The translations under genes were made by a program, and so were the position numbers. Below are positions 1 to 26,847 of a DNA stretch of 64,000 nt, piece after piece. The notes beneath the pieces were generated by a model. That model was not told where the DNA came from and made no database searches. It saw only the letters and a list, made by a program, of their open reading frames with translations. The DNA comes from Taudactylus pleione. Its lineage: Eukaryota; Chordata; Amphibia; Anura; Myobatrachidae. The stretch lies in assembly GCA_031769625.1 (NCBI GenBank), contig JAUIMM010000188.1, positions 7,319,001-7,383,000 on the forward strand, read 5' to 3'. Within the stretch, counting starts at the first letter, position 1, and the number at the start of each line of letters is the position of its first letter.

Positions 1-19
1 ATAATCTTGTTCTCTGCAG

Positions 20-15208
<15,189 letters not shown>

Positions 15209-15224
15209 AATTCAAATGTACAGA

Positions 15225-15230
15225 AATAAA
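15225..15230 (+). promoter_or_regulatory. RPL17: RPL17 poly(A) signal AATAAA
   Basis: AATAAA begins 17 nt after the stop codon. The very short 3' UTR is typical of ribosomal protein mRNAs. Cleavage is expected around 15245. Confidence 0.85.
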
Positions 15231-15674
15231 CTAACTTCTCAAGCTGTGTTTCATTCCCCTTTATTTTATTGATGCTACGTTAGTCTCCTTTTAGCTCCTT
15301 TAAAGCCTTTGTGAGTACAAAGTAATGTGGGTAGATGTACTTCAGACTCATTCCAATTCCCACCACAAGTGTCCTGCCACCTGCAAGATGCTTCGCTCAA
15401 GACACTGAGGACCTAAGTTACTGTTAGATGGTGCTGTAGTGTTCCTAGACAAAGCCATGCTGTGCTGCAAGGGAATCAGAATGTGAGGACAGATTGTTTG
15501 TAGGGGGGACAGCGCCTAGCTCCGCTCTAGATATTATAGTGGAAAGATAAATCTGCCCAGTATGTGCATGACAGATGTGGAAGCTGCCATGAATTTCAAT
15601 GAATCCATTGCAGCATGCTTTGTCTAGCTTCTGGTTTGGGTTTACTCCTCACTCGTTGAGACCCTAAAGGATTT

Positions 15675-15950
15675 AAAGGGCCCAATACATCAGGCGGCCG
15701 TTTCAACGATCCCCGATCTGACCAGAACTACCGATTTGCTGGTTAGAAATGCCAGCTGGTGGCCATTGATTGCTGATCCGTCGGGGATTTGGTGAAATCC
15801 TTATTAAAAATTCCAGAGTTGCTGAACCCAATCATATTTGTCTCGGGATTGGCAAATCGGGGAATTCCAACATGTTTGATTTCACTGATGCCCCGGTGTC
15901 TTGGGATTGGTGTCTTGGGCCAATACTTTGCTGATGTATGGGGGCCTTAA
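15675..15950. mobile_element. MITE with GGCCC..ATACATCAG termini
   Basis: Left AAAGGGCCCAATACATCAG and right CTGATGTATGGGGGCCTTA are inverted copies. The same termini bound the 128-bp palindromic element at 59902-60029, so both belong to one family. Non-coding. Confidence 0.65.
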
Positions 15951-15952
15951 GG

Positions 15953-16120
15953 CAGTGTCTCTCAAACTGGTCTTCAAAGCCTCCGAACCATTCAGGTTTT
16001 AAGGATATACATGCTTGAGGGTAGGTGACTAAATTTGTACCTTAATTATTTTTATTTATCTGCGCTCAAGCATGGATATCTTTAAAACCTGTACTGTTAG
16101 GAGGCAGAGAAACATTTGTC
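15953..16120. mobile_element. Decayed hAT-type MITE
   Basis: Starts CAGTGTCTCTCAAACTGGTC, and the interior (TACATGCTTGAGGG..CTCAAGCATGGATATC) is an inverted repeat related to the interior of the hAT MITE at 11659. The right end is eroded and no clear target duplication remains. Confidence 0.4.
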
Positions 16121-16983
16121 TGGGGTATAAGTGTTTTTAATGTAACTTCTCAGCACCCGCCTTGGACATGATCTTAGTAAAGGATCGTTTTATCTGTTTA
16201 TAAGACCCAAATAGTCTTGACTTTTAAGGCAGCGGTATCCTATTTGCTACAGTTGTCAAACTGTAAATGGATATTTAATGCATTGATGCCACTAGTATCA
16301 GTAGCATGTGCCAGTTACCCTTTATTTGTATATTGACACATGTTTTACGAAGTACATAAATATGACTTTGCTTAACTATGATTAAGACATACAGTGCAAA
16401 ACATGGACTGCAATAGCCATAAACAATTCTGCTTATGCAGGTCTGACTGAAGTACAGGTTTGGTGCTATTTTTGGTAGTGGGGAGAAGAGAATGGTAGAA
16501 GTATCTTAGGATGGAAGTCCCTGCTCGTGTGAATATGAAGGGGGAGTGACAGTGGAGATACAGAAGGGATAGTTTAAAGTAATATTTGTTTGTTCAATCT
16601 GTCCCTTTTCACTCTGTTGAAAAGTGGTGGGTTTAATCCATAATTGGGCTGCATAATTAAAGTTGGAGCAGAATATATATATTTTTTTCTTGGTACCCTT
16701 TTGAAAGTTCTGCTTTTCCAAATGAATATTGGTTGTGCCAGTAACTGCATGTTACACTAGCCTCTAGTGGCAGGCCCTGTCCATTGGCAGACTTGAAGTT
16801 TTTCACATTCTTAGGTGTGGTTCAAGAACTTGAACAGGAGTGTTAATGTGGGATGGTGGCTTAGTGTCACACGAGTACACCTTCACTCCTGGTGTCACTT
16901 TACATGGTCCTGGGTACAGTTTGTGATTCCTTCCTGCTGTTCTATAGGAAACACTTGTTCTGTCTATTTGCAGCTAAAATCAA
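16121..16983. other. Intergenic, nothing recognised
   Basis: No exon, RNA gene or paired repeat ends seen between the decayed MITE and the left end of DIRS-2. Confidence 0.45.
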
Positions 16984-17900
16984 TTTCTTCAAGGTCCACA
17001 GGGAGACAATGGGGTGTAAGTGGGACTTGTAGGACCGGACACCAACAGCAAAGCTTTTCAATTTTAGTTTAATTCTACTAATGAGCAGCAGCGCGAGACA
17101 GTCCTTTTGGACGTCTGCACTGCGAGGCACCGTGACACCAGCCCTCGGCTAGGTACTCTCAGCGGGTCTCTGAGGGGGACCTAGCTAATCAGGCTCCCCG
17201 GACTGCAGTCGAGAGTCAAGGGGCAGGTAAGGTGGATCCCCACTTGTATGGTGCAGTCTTACCTCCGGTTTTGAGACAGACTGGAGGCGCTGATGTGGAC
17301 ACTGGTTTGTACGGGACTCCGCTAGACCACCAGGGCATTACAAGCACTGGTGCAGGGCATGTGTAAGGCCAGGGGACCAGGTGGTTAAAGTCGGCATAGG
17401 GGAGAAGGCGAGTCGGCATAGGGGAGAAGGCGCTCTCCCTGCTGCTCCTCCCTCAGCTCAGGGCTCCATTCCACTGTGGTCTTGCTGCTCCTCCCTTTAC
17501 TCTCCGAGACTCACGGCAGCCATTATTCGGATTCAGGTCTCCGGGAACGCTGCGTCCAGTCTCCTTGTATATCTCTCCCAAGGGCCAGGTTATACAATGC
17601 TATATCCTACCTGTGTAGTTGATTTTAGTGCTCACTGCAGTTATATTGCATATTCTGCACTGTATGTGGCTTGTGCAAGTGCTGCTGTCTTTTCTTTTTC
17701 ATATGACTGTCAGCTTCTACCTTTTTACCTTTCTTCCACTATAACCCTGGCATACTAAGGTATACGGGGTTCAGTGTACCTCACATCTCCATATATTTGT
17801 GAGGGCTATTACGTACTATATATTGCGCACTACACTTATTACACATACAGCTGGGTTGCTCACTGCACCTTGCCAGATTTTGTTACATTATCTTGCAGCT

Positions 17901-19156
17901 ATGTCTGGCAGAGGCAAGAATAACAAGCAGCCTGCTCCTCCCACTCTGGCGTTTTGTAAGTCCTGCACAGCTGGCTTAGCTTCAGAGGACCTCATTCCGT
18001 TTGGTCTTTGTGCATCTGATTATACTGCCCCAGACCCATCAGCCCCGGTGTCCTCTCCCCGGGACCCACTCTGGGTTACTCTTTCACAGGTGCTGGCAAA
18101 AATTGTGGTCCATCTAACGGTCCCTGTGGTAGCTCCCCCTATGGGATGGCCACAGCAGGTACTCCCTGAAAATCCTTTGCATCCCACATGGGTAGACGTA
18201 CTTACTACCTCAGTGCAGAGTCTGGTGGATACCTTCTACAGCTTTTCAGCAAAAGGAGAGACCCTTACCTAGTAAACCTAAGCGTGCTGTGTTATCATCC
18301 CAGCCCACCCAGCTATCAGATTCTGATTTATCAACTGGGGAGGCAGAAGATGCAGACCCCTCTCACTCTGACTCCCCTTCAGGAGACAAGGAACCCCCTT
18401 CTAAATTTAATATACCTCCAATTGTAAAAGCTGTAAAATCTTTTCTTCAAATAGAGACAGAACCTGCTATTAAGGTAAAACAAACCTTTAAACGACAAAA
18501 GGTAATGTTACCAGAATTTCCTTCCTCACTCTGATCAGCTATCTTATCATATAAGTGAGGCATGGAATATGCCCAGTAAAAGATTTCAGCTTCCTAAGCG
18601 GTTTATAAGTTCTTTTTACCCTCTTCCCGCTACTGATTACACTAAATGGGAAGTTACCCCAGTAGTGGATTCGTACGTGACATGATTGGTTAAAAATGTG
18701 ACCTTGCCTATCCATACTGCAACCACCTTGAAGGAGACTTAAGATTAGAAGGATGGAAGCTTTTCTAAAATCTATATACTCTTACAGGAGCTATTACTCT
18801 TCCTGCTAGGGCTAAGGCCATTGAGAGTGGCAGAGGCCCTAGAAGAGACAATTCTGTCTGATGCTTCAAGGGAACAGCTGTCCTACTTATCTCACATTAG
18901 AGATGCAGGCTCCTATTTGGATGAAGCAGCTATGGATATGGCTCTCCTAGCCTCCAAGGCATCTGCCACTTCTGTAGTAGCCTGCCAAATTGTTTGGCTC
19001 TGCTCATGGAAGGCAGATGCGGACTCTATAAAGGCTTTGGAGTCTCTGCCTTATTCAGGGGATAACCTTTTTGGCCAAGAATTGGACAAAATTGTGACTA
19101 CCTTGGCAGCTTCCAAGACTGCGTTCCTGCCATCTGCATATACTGCAGAGCCTTAG
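17901..19156 (+). pseudogene. DIRS-2 gag-like remnant
   Basis: The ATG at 17901 starts MSGRGKNNKQPAPP with an FCKSC motif like the first CxxC of DIRS-1 gag. The frame stops at 18272, continues in another frame around 18289-18534, and resumes at 18821-19156, where WKADADSIKALESLPYSG and LDKIVTTLAASKTAFLPS correspond to the DIRS-1 C-terminal part. Non-functional. Confidence 0.75.
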
Positions 19157-19379
19157 ACATCATCCTTTTTGTTCCTTTAATCCTCAAGGAAAAGATAAAG
19201 GTCAGTCCTGTTCAAAACATCAACTAAGGCTTCCAAACCTAGGACCAAACAGACCTGGGCTACTAGACCTCCACCTACCAAATCTGAGGAGTTCTTTTGC
19301 ACAGGGCCCTCCATAGGACCCACGTAAGGCCCTACTGCTCCAAAAGGCCATTCAGTCCTTACTGCTCTCAGGAGTAATA

Positions 19380-20960
19380 ATTTGTGTCCCCTCCGCACAG
19401 CGAGGGAAGGGCTATTCTACCCTTTTCTTAGTTCCCAAGCACAATGGGTCTCATTGGCCTATCCTCAACCTCAAGTCTCTGAACAAGTTTTTCAGGGTGC
19501 CCAGGTTTTCTATGGAAAACCTCCACTCTATTATCCTGGCTATGGAGCCTGGGGACTTTAATGGTGTCTCTGGACATTCAGGTTGCTTACCTATAGCGCC
19601 TTCTCATCAACAAGATCTCTGGTTTGCTATACTATAGCAACATTACCACTTTCAGGCGCTACCTTTTGGCCTTTCAACGGCTCCTCTGGTCTTTACCAAG
19701 ATCATGGCCGTTATGGTGGCCTATCTTCGTCGTCAAGGGATCAGACTGCTCCCATATTTAGATGATCTCTTGCTTTTGACCAGCTCCCCAGAAATTCTTC
19801 ACTGCCATCTACAGATAACCATTACCTTTCTACAAACACATGGTTGGCTGATCAACTGGAAAAAAGTCTTCCTTGACATCTTCTTAAAGAATGCTACATC
19901 TGAGAGCCCTCCTGGTCTCTCTGGTTCAGAGAATCTTCCTAACGACAAAAAAAAAATCTCTATTACAGCACCAGGTGCGCAGACTACTACAGTCTCCGAG
20001 TGTCAATTCACTCTGCAAAACAGACCCTGGGATCCATGGTGTCCACCTTCGACATGGTGGAGTTTGCTCCATTTCCATCCAGGCCCCTACAACACCTGAT
20101 CCTCTCCAGGTGGAATGGGCTGCCTCATCTGCTCAGATCCCAGATGATGAGCTTCTCCCCGGAGGTTCGCCTGTCCCTAGCCTGGTGGCTACAGACGTCC
20201 CACTCGAACAAGGGATGCCCCTTTTGGATTTGGGACTGGGTACTCCTAACCACAGACGCAAGCCTCCCCGGGTGGGGTGCTGTGACCAGCCAGCACTCTT
20301 TCCAGGGCCGCTGGACTGCAGCCAAAGCAGTCTTGCCAATCAACGTCCTAGAACTCAGCCATCTACAGAACTTGCACTCTGGCTCAGGATAGTCTTCAGA
20401 CCAGGCCAGTACAAATACAGTCCGACAATGCCATGGCAGTGACCTACCTCAATCACCAAGGATGCACTTGAAGTCGGGCAGCAATGGCGGAAGTGTCCCG
20501 CATTCTCCCATGGATCAAACCCCATCCCCATTGCAGTGTTCATCACAGGAATTCTCAATTGGGTAGCGGCTTTCCTCAGCCGTCACGACGTGCATGCAGG
20601 AGAGTGGTCTCTACATCATGAAAACTTTCTGCTTCTGGTGGAAAAATGGGGTCTACCAGATATGGATCTAATGGCCTCAAGACACAACCACAAACTTCCA
20701 TTGTATGGAGCCCAACGTGGCCTTCGTGGATGCATTCTGAGGTGGACCTTCCAGTTGGCATACCTCTTCCCTCCAGTTTCCCTTCCCTGAGTTCTTCGGA
20801 AATTCAAACAGGAAGGGGGCACAGTCCTGTTGGTAGCTCTGGCTTGGCCCAGATGCCATTGATACTCCGAACTTCAAAGTCTCCATAGATGTTCCTCTTC
20901 AACTTCCTCTACAACCAGACCTGTTGTCTCAGGGTCCCTGTCTTTAACGGCTTGGCTCTT
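19380..20960 (+). pseudogene. DIRS-2 RT / RNase H remnant
   Basis: RT pieces include an FLVPKHNGSHWPILNLKSLNK-like block (around 19420-19480), MVSLDIQ near 19562, LPYLDDLLLL at about 19755 and ITFLQTHGWLINWKK. RNase H LLTTDASLPGWGAV lies near 20247-20285, and the DLMASRHNHKLPLYG block near 20670-20705. Several frameshifts and stops. Unlike DIRS-1 it keeps DNA for the RT motif A-B interval, showing that the DIRS-1 gap is a deletion. Confidence 0.78.
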
Positions 20961-21047
20961 GAGACATCCCTCCTAAGGTATAAGGGATTTTCTAGCTCTG
21001 CGGTCCAGACCATGATCAGAGCTTGTAAACCGGCTTCTGAAAGGATA

Positions 21048-22219
21048 AATAAACGAAAAAAATAGTGTGAGTCAAAAGGAAGGAGCTTTTACAAAAATAA
21101 AAATATTACTTTCCTTGGAAGAAAATTATGACCGTGATGGAAGTCTGGAGAATTCTTCTCTTTGCATATTCCAATATATGCGTGGTATCCTAAAACAAAA
21201 ATAAAAGGAATAAATATGTGTAATACAGTATTTCAATCCAACATTTATAAACCAAGTTCCTTGGCAAAAAAGTGATTCATTTAAAGAAGTGGGTGCAGGC
21301 GTACCCCAACTCAATCAGTGGTGTATTTTCATACGTCAAAAGCCTCTTATTCCACCTCTGTCTAAATGTCTACCAAAGATTTACAACAGAGAGGATAGCG
21401 TACCGCACTCACTATTAGAATGTGAAAGTTTAAGCACATCAAGGTTTCTTTAAATAACTTCCACGGGTAAGAATCGTAATCCACTCACGCTATGTGTAGA
21501 TGACTTCAAACTTAAAGGTTTCTTTATAGGCCTCCATAGATACTTTTTCTCCATGTCTTAAACTGTCCCCGTGGAGTGTGTGCCCCAAAAAAATTGTATA
21601 CAGTCCAAGTGAATGTAAATTCACATCCAATTTTATTACAACAAATAACCCATACAATGGGGATAGGATAATAATAAAAAAAAAAAAGTTGTACATTAAA
21701 AAGTAGAATTCTAATAGTGAGTGGGACTACGCTATCCTTTCTCTGTTGGAAATCTTTGGTATGGGTTACACATTCCTCTAACAGGTGGAAAAAGTAACCT
21801 TTTGATGCATGAAAATACACCACTGAGTGAGAGTTGGGGTATACCAGCACCCACTTCTTTGAATCACTTTTTTTTTTTTTCAAGGAACTTTTTGTTTATA
21901 ATGTTGGATTGAAAAACTGTATAACACATTTTATTCCTTTTTATTGTTTTATGATACCACACGCATATTGGAAGATACAAAGAGAAGGACTCTCCAGACT
22001 TCCATCATGGTCATAATTTTCTTCCAAGGAATGTAATATTTCCTATATTTTATTTATTTTTTTTTGTAAAAGCGCCTTCCTTTTGCGTCGCACTATTTAT
22101 TTTTTTGTTCATTTTATATTTGCACTAAAATTTGGTGAGATTTCTTGTGTTTGAATCAATGTGTGGGCTGCTCTACCAGTGTGCCATTCTCTAAGGATTT
22201 GTTCCATCCATATCTTATC
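21048..22219. mobile_element. Foldback element with 370-400-bp inverted arms inside DIRS-2
   Basis: Arms about 21048-21421 and 21708-22116 are long inverted copies: AGTGTGAGTCAAAAGGAAGG mirrors CCTTCCTTTTGCGTCGCACT, and CACTCACTATTAGAAT mirrors ATTCTAATAGTGAGTG. The loop is about 286 bp. Diverged flanking copies GGCTTCTGAAAGGATA (21032-21047) and TGCCTCTGCGAGGATT (22220-22235) look like a target duplication of about 16 bp within the recombinase sequence. About 100 bp beyond the right arm also belongs to the insertion. No transposase. Confidence 0.72.
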
Positions 22220-22946
22220 TGCCTCTGCGAGGATTTATCACTGGGTATAGCATACATATTTCCAGTGTACCCCTAGAAACGACCATCAAGTTTTTAAGGT
22301 TTTTAGAATACTTTCCTTTCTTCAGGCATGATTGGATCTTGGACTCCGCCTAGCATCTCTGAAAGTGCACGTCTCTGCTTTGTCCATCTGGTTCCAGCGC
22401 AGAATTGCTCCTTTACCGGATGTTCACACCTTCCTGCAGGGTGTTCTACGTATACAATCTCCCTTAGTCCCTCCTGTGGTTCCGTGGGATTTGTCATTGG
22501 TTCTCCACGCACTTCAGGAACCTCCATTCGAACCCTTGGAATCAGTGGATGTCAAGTGGCTCACTGAGAAGACTGTTTCTTCTGGCTATAGCATTTGCCC
22601 GTAGGGTACCGGGTTTAGGGGAGCTTCCATGTTGCTCCTCCTTTTTAAACTTTCATCAGGAGAGGGCTGTTCTTAGAATGTGTCTGGGCTTTTTTCCCAA
22701 AATGCTTTCTCGCTTCCACATTAATGAGGAATTTGTGGTTCCGGCCTTTCAATCACCGGTGAGGCCTCTGGATGTGGTCTGTGCTCTATAAAGATTGACG
22801 TGGACTGCACTAGTTCCATCCGGAAATCAGACTCCCTCTTCATCTTATATGGATTCCATAAGTAGGGATGGCCAGCTAACAAATTTACATGACTATCTCA
22901 CAGGCTTACACGCAGGCTGGCCTTGCTGTGCCAGCTACAATATCTG

Positions 22947-23926
22947 GTAATACTGGGTTTGGGATGCGCTTCAGGGTGGTGGTGGTGGTGGTGTTGTGGA
23001 TGATGGAGGGGGGGAAGGTGTGAGGACAGAAAAAGGGGGGAGAGAGAGAGAGAGGGGGGGGTCCAGGTGTGGATGGTGCTGCACCCTACAGTAGGGGGGT
23101 ACCTGATCCCACTATTGGATAGATATGGTAAGATTGGAGGGTACGTCCGCTCCTTGGTTTTGTGTGTGTGTGTGTGTATTGGTGGGGAGAGGGAGGAGGG
23201 AAAAAAACGGGGGGGAGCAGATGGCTGTGTGCTGTGGTGGATGTGTTGTGGTAGAACAGAAATACTGGAGGCTGGATGGATGGTGGAAGAAACAAATACA
23301 TTTATTTGTATCTGTGTGTGTACATAGAGGGTGGTAGTTGCTCAGTAGGAGGCACAGTGCTCCTGGAGGATAAATGTCTCTTAGATGGTTTGTGGCAGCA
23401 CACACTGCCCAGTTGTTGGTGATATGGGGTGACAGGGCGTATCCACAGTTTGGGGAGTAGGGTCAACCCTTTCAGGGGGCTCCTTGACATGTGGTCCTGA
23501 CTACTGCATGCTTCCCTGCTGGACCTAAGGTCGACAGACTTCTGAACTGGGATGCCCTGTTGGAGGTGATCAGGGGTGCTCCCACTTTGCGGCGTCCCGC
23601 ACTGGTGAGCATGGGTGCTGACCTACCGGTAGGTGCCCAGGTCCGTTGGTGTGGGATCAGTTCTTCTCAAAGTCCAGTATGATGCCGTGGTGGGGGACGT
23701 GCACTGTTTCAGTGGCTCACATCCGTGGATGCAGTGCAGTTGAAATCTGTGCTCTGTGCGGTGGTGTGATGAGCGTGTGCAGCGCTGTCGTTTGGCAGAG
23801 GCTGGGGCTGGTGTGAGTGGGGACCAGCGTCCAGTTAAGCACCGCTGCTGCCGTTCAGGTGCCCGGAATGGTGCGGATGTAGATGCAGGTGGGTTCAAGA
23901 TGGGTAGGTGTCTGGGGGTCTCCTAC
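22947..23926. mobile_element. 980-bp insertion of unknown family in DIRS-2
   Basis: It is bounded by near-identical 14-bp direct copies AGCTACAATATCTG (22933-22946) and AGCTACAGTATCTG (23927-23940), and removal restores continuous recombinase sequence. The contents are GGT repeats, a GA run, a TG run at about 23160-23179, and 600 bp of unique sequence. No coding frame or terminal inverted repeat was recognised. The long duplication suggests target-primed (LINE-machinery) insertion. Confidence 0.65.
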
Positions 23927-24560
23927 AGCTACAGTATCTGCCCATTCTCCTCGTTCTGTTGCTCCCTTGTGGGCAGCCCGGCGTGGTGCCTTTGCTGAAC
24001 AACTAAGCAAGGTGGCTACGTGGTCTCCTGTCCACACCATTCTTAGGTTCTATTCCTTTGATACATTTGCCCCTCAGGGTGCTTCCTTTGGTTGCAGGGT
24101 TCTCCTCCCAGCTCAGGAGCATCCCCGCCCTTGAACTGCTTTAGGACATCCACCTTGTCTTCCTGTGGAGCCCTATGGACCCTGAAGCAGAAAATGTGCA
24201 TTATGGTAAAGCTTACCCTTGTTAACTTTCTTTGAAGTCCATAGGGTCCACAGGGCACCTGTCCTGGCGCTCCTGGCTTCTATGGGTTTCTTCTCTTGGT
24301 CACTTGTTTCCTTCTCTGTGTGATAGTGTTATTCTTCAGTGTACCAGTCTTCCTTCTATCCTGCTCCTGCCTTGGGCTTGTTAACAAAACTGAGTTGCCC
24401 TCAGGCTGTGGACGGGGTTTAGGGGGAAGGACTGGAGCATCCTGGGATTGAAAATCTTTGCTGTTGATGTCTGTTCCTCCAAGTCCCACCTACACCCCAT
24501 TGTCTCCCTGTGGACTGCGAATAAAAAGTTAACAATGGTAAGTTTTACCATAACTCTCCT

Positions 24561-26847
24561 TTTTTGATGTGTGTGTTTTCAAACAAATGTCTCAATAAGT
24601 GAAGATGTTCCTTTTTGTTTCTGTTCCCGGAATGTTCATTATACCATAGCAACCTTATTTCAGATGGCACAAATCTAACAGCTATGTTCTTGGTCACTGG
24701 TCCTCATAATCTAAAACGCACTGTTCCTGGGCTAAACACCAGCAAACCTTCCACTAAACTAAAGTAACAGCTTTTTATTGTAATAGTGAGTATGGCTGCA
24801 GACCTATGCATTTGTCACAGGGAACTGCTGTGTCCTGTCACCGGATTTAGCATTGGGCAGTTTGAATTGCATAGATGGTTACAGGATAGCTTTAGTTGTA
24901 TTTGCTTATCGTCTAATGAGTGGTCTTTAGTCACCAGTCTTATCATGCACTACAGAGGGACCTCACACTATCAGTTGTTTTAGGGCTGAATTTAAGCTGT
25001 GACCTGGAACATTGCATCCAATGCTTGGTTCATCTTCCCTTTACAGTCTGGTGCGGGAGTCTGTGTTCTGCCCAGGATCAATTTCACAAGTGCACCTACC
25101 TCCTCTCTTTACATGGCACCAATCAGATAGCTCCCACTCTGTAGAGCGCTCGTTCTGGGGGAGCTATCTGGGGGTCTGCCTCTAAGAGACCGGGGAGGGA
25201 GACCTGTGACTGTGCCTCTAATTGTAGTTGCTCTCTCCATGCGTTATGACAGAGATCTCTCCTTCCTATCAGAGATCCCTGGAGTTGCAATTCGCTAAGG
25301 TTACTGTGACAGGCAGTCTCAGAGATCTCTCTCCCGTCTAAGTGACAGGCTGTGATGTGGATGAACATTGCATACTCCATCTAGCCTCTGCAGTGTCTCT
25401 CAGCGGCCATTGCTAGACACAATTATATCTGTGTCCAGCCAGTAAGTGCCCAAAGAGTCTTTTTAAAAAAACAACAACTTTTTTTTCATTATTACCAAGT
25501 ACTACACTGCCCCCACCCAGCTACTTAATACCACATGGCTGGCAATTTTCTGGGTAGGAGAACATTTGGATGACCACCTGCCGAATATGTGGTTGCTGCT
25601 CCATCTGCCTCCAAAGCACCTTTGGCCTGCCAAGGCATGGATTCTACGAGACTCCTGTGGTATATGTTACTCCTGTAGGTTGTGAGGTGGAGCTTCTGCA
25701 TGTCGGATACATTGGGGTCAATCCTATTAGGTGCGAATTGTGAGTAGCGAGTTTGTATCTTGACACTTGCACACTGCGTCCCCTAGAATTCTCCAATCCA
25801 ATGAAAAATGCCTATTCGCAATACTCGCAGCGGCGGGGTGTGAATTGACTGCCAAATGAGATGTAAGAGAAATGCATGAAAAAGTGCGTATGCAGTAGCT
25901 AATTTAATAACGGCTTTTAAACGGACAGGCACGCGTTTTTCTGACCACGCCCCCGTTACCACTCCCAAACGCTGACAGCCTGTCAGTCACTTTGCGGACG
26001 CACAGTGGATCCCATCAGAATCGCAATGCGATTTCTGCGTATGTGCAGTGCCGCTTATACGCATGCGTGATCGCAAATAATTGTTCGATCTGCGTGAAAA
26101 TTGCATTAGCGTCCATCACTGAATCAGCCCCAGTGTAACACATTATACAGGGCTTTACAGAGATTACTTAGGCATTCCCATCAGTTGTTTGCTCCCGAGT
26201 GTTCATGGCAACGGCGATGTTAGACCAGCTGATACCCTTCTTCCTCTCTACAGTGTTGGTGAGTCTGCCACTGCAGCCTCCGCTTCCTGTCCACTGTCCA
26301 TTGCTGACACTAGTGGTTTTCTCCTGTAACCCATCCACTTCATAGCTCGTAGTACATTCACAAATGATCTCTGCTGTAACGTGTCATTATTTCAGTTCCT
26401 GTCAGTTTGATCCAGCCTGGCCCCTCTTCCCTAAACGCTCATCACCAAGGCTCACCGGACGGTGGCTCATTGCATGATTCTGGTTTTTATGTACCATTCG
26501 CTGAGATTGTTGTGGGAGAGAGTCGCAGCCTCGCAGGATATCGGCATTTTCTGAGATACTCAAACCACTGCCCCCAGCAACGGCATTTTTTGGCTAAAAT
26601 TGTCGGGACTTGGTTTAGAACCCCGTGGACAACCCTCTTAATGACTAATTAGGCAAAACAATTTTTTTAATTACCTTAATTTGGACAATAATGATGTCAC
26701 CTTTGTGGTGAAAAAAGTGTTGGAAAATGGGCTTAATGAAGTGGGACAGGTATATGGGGGGGCTGTATGGATGAGACAGGTGTTTATAGGTTTGCAGGTG
26801 CATGTGACAGGTATATGTGTAACAATTAAAAAAAAAAATACTTTAAT
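24561..26847. other. Intergenic; one probable MITE, otherwise nothing recognised
   Basis: 25712-26132 has GGGGTCAATC on the left and GAATCAGCCCC on the right, an imperfect inverted pair with CG-containing interior (GATCGCAAATAATTGTTCG), probably a decayed MITE. The rest shows no exon or RNA gene. Confidence 0.4.

Larger units (their letters stand above)
20985..24134 (+). pseudogene. DIRS-2 tyrosine recombinase remnant, split by two insertions
   Basis: The N-terminal piece ends near 21047 at the foldback insertion. The next piece (22325-22945) encodes LRLASLKVHVSALSIWFQRRI and IAFARRVPGLGELP (catalytic Arg region). After the 980-bp insertion the C-terminal piece (23930-24134) encodes ATVSAHSPRSVAPLWAARRG (HxxR) and LRFYSFDTFAPQ (Tyr). 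Multiple frame breaks. Confidence 0.78.
16984..24560 (+). mobile_element. DIRS-2: decayed DIRS1-type retrotransposon with two insertions
   Basis: The left terminal repeat starts TTTCTTCAAGGTCCACAGGG. The right one, ending near 24560, is its inverted copy (CCCTGTGGACTGCGAATAAA) with a longer outer part. An internal complementary region lies at about 24133-24270 (GACCCTGAAGCAGAAAATG, then CTTTGAAGTCCATAGGGTCC). Between them are gag, RT/RNase H and recombinase remnants in the same order as DIRS-1, full of stops and frameshifts. It is interrupted by a foldback element (about 21048-22219) and a 980-bp insertion (22947-23926). It lies between RPL17 and C18orf32, sense to both. Confidence 0.87.

Noticed and set aside
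26204..26345. Possible small exon or ORF beginning ATGGCAACGGCGATG with an internal CTCTCTACAG
   Set aside because: Short, stops soon, and cannot be linked to RPL17 or C18orf32; no family recognised.
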